Part shown: piece by piece, positions 62,995 through 64,000 of the stretch | Layout: each line of letters begins with the position of its first letter | Position numbering within the stretch: position 1 is the first letter of the stretch | Assembly (NCBI RefSeq): GCF_020382885.2 | Contig: NC_058511.1 | Location: 4,557,501-4,621,500 of the forward strand | Length of the DNA stretch: 64,000 nt | Reading direction: 5' to 3' | From: Scatophagus argus | Lineage: Eukaryota; Chordata; Actinopteri; Scatophagidae | The notes under the pieces: model-generated | Database searches by the model: none | Seen by the model: only the letters and a program-made list of their open reading frames with translations | What the model was told of the DNA's origin: nothing | Translations under genes and position numbers: made by a program

Positions 62995-64000
62995 ATGAAG
63001 GTTACAGACAGTAACGTCATCCGGTTTCACCTTCAAGTTCTTCATGGGATAACTGTGAGGAGCCTTGAGAAGAAGAAGGACAGACTGTTCATCGGGCCTG
63101 CAAAGATCTTCGGTGTTCCTCTGGAGAATTTACCCAGGCGATACATACCTGAGTTTGGACTGGTGCCCTGGTGAGTGGGAGTTTGTGATATTTGCCCAGA
63201 GCAACAGCTCAGTGATTAATCCTGTTCTTTCAACATGTTGTGTCTCAGCTTTTTGGTGGACACTTGTTCAAATCTTCTGGAGCGTGTTGGGACTGTAGGC
63301 CTGTTCAGAAAGCCAGGCTCTCTTCCTCGCATTAAGACCCTCAGGGTAGGACCTTGACCTTTGTGGATTTCATTAACGCAATTTCCACTTTGAGTAATGG
63401 CACCACCTGATGGTTTGAGCAAACAGCAGTTCAGCTTCTGTGCATGAACAAGTTCTGTGATGCTGCACGCAACCAGTAGTGCGTGTGATGTGAATTTTTA
63501 TTTTAATTTTTTCTCATTTTGCGCTTGCTGTGTCTGATTCAGACCAAACTGAATCGTGAAGAGGGCTGTCTATCCACAGCCCTCCCCTACGACGTGGCAA
63601 CTCTCATCAAGCAGTTCTGCAGGGAGCTTCCAGAGCCTTTGTTTCCCTCCGAGCTGCATGCAGCTCTGCTCAAAGCCCAGGCGCTGTCCAACCTGGAGGA
63701 CAGGACTTCAGCCCTCCAGCTGCTGTCCTGCTTGCTACCGGCCAGAAACTCCTCCTGTCTACATTATCTGTTCAGCTTCCTCTCCAAAGTCTCCCAGAGG
63801 TTTGATACTAATGTGGGGAAATTTAAAATGTAGTGTAACAAGCTATTTACTTTGTTTATTTTGCTCTTTTTACATTTTAACTATGTTTTTCAGACAGGAT
63901 TTCACACAGTTTCAAGTGACACATTAATGATTTTATTGCATGTGTTTTTCCTTTTTATTCTATGTGATGGCGTCAGATGCAGCGAAAACCTGATGACCAG
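62995..64000 (+). CDS. arhgap11a: Rho GTPase-activating protein 11A, partial: N-terminal exons only
   Basis: Switches off RhoA by stimulating GTP hydrolysis; in vertebrates it acts in cell division and progenitor proliferation. Exons: 62995-63170, 63249-63345, 63543-63799, 63977->64000, all in phase. The protein begins MKVTDSNVIRFHLQVLHGIT; an in-frame stop immediately upstream fixes this start. The RhoGAP domain starts at about residue 43 with IFGVPLENLPRRYIPEFGLV. VGLFRKPGSL holds the catalytic arginine finger. LIKQFCRELPEPLFPSELHA and LLSCLLPARN follow the family pattern, and the last exon opens with RCSENLMT, which matches the human SSENKMDS region. The rest of the RhoGAP domain and the long C-terminal tail lie beyond the right edge. 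The third-exon donor (AG/GTTTGA) is weak but keeps frame. Confidence 0.92.

Overview
The window is nuclear DNA from a vertebrate, almost certainly a ray-finned (teleost) fish. All recognised genes are split by GT-AG introns. Their reconstructed proteins match vertebrate families closely in length and domain order. The non-coding space is rich in (CA)n/(TG)n microsatellites, Tc1-like elements and short dispersed repeats of teleost type. No bacterial, viral or organellar genes, CRISPR arrays or operons were found.

Layout, left to right. (1) 1-8,500, minus strand: clusterin (clu), with its 3' end cut off by the left edge. The TATA box and short non-coding first exon lie near 8.44-8.50 kb. (2) 8.5-14.7 kb: intergenic, with a Tc1-type MITE at 10.4 kb. 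(3) 14.79-27.97 kb, plus strand: scara3 (scavenger receptor class A member 3), 12 coding exons and 606 residues, probably complete; its 3' UTR may reach 28.6 or 30.4 kb. (4) 28-48 kb: a gene-poor stretch with DNA transposon relics, SINE-like repeats and a dense TG/CA cluster near 43 kb. (5) 48.24-53.47 kb, minus strand: ak7 (adenylate kinase 7), 18 exons and 701 residues. (6) 53.5-57.8 kb: intergenic, with a perfect CArG box next to an E-box. (7) 57.8-62.3 kb, plus strand: a striated-muscle alpha-actin (actc1-like), 7 coding exons and 377 residues. (8) 62.995 kb to the right edge, plus strand: the first four coding exons of arhgap11a, carrying the start of its RhoGAP domain.

The genes do not form a pathway. 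Clu is a secreted chaperone, scara3 a collagenous membrane receptor, ak7 a cilium/flagellum-associated nucleotide kinase, actin the thin-filament protein and arhgap11a a mitotic Rho regulator. The order clu-scara3 is the same as on human 8p21. ak7 (human 14q32), actc1 and arhgap11a (human 15q13-14) are on other chromosomes in human, so the block is a fish or ancestral arrangement.

I found no convincing new biological system. The observations most worth checking are: oppositely oriented CTCF-like motifs flanking scara3; a CArG/E-box pair upstream of the actin gene; an intron in this striated actin at a position typical of smooth-muscle actin genes; a run of symmetric phase-1 exons, including the membrane-anchor exon, in scara3; and a clusterin start codon embedded in a trinucleotide repeat. 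Exon coordinates were read by eye from splice signals and reading-frame continuity; no alignment or search was run.
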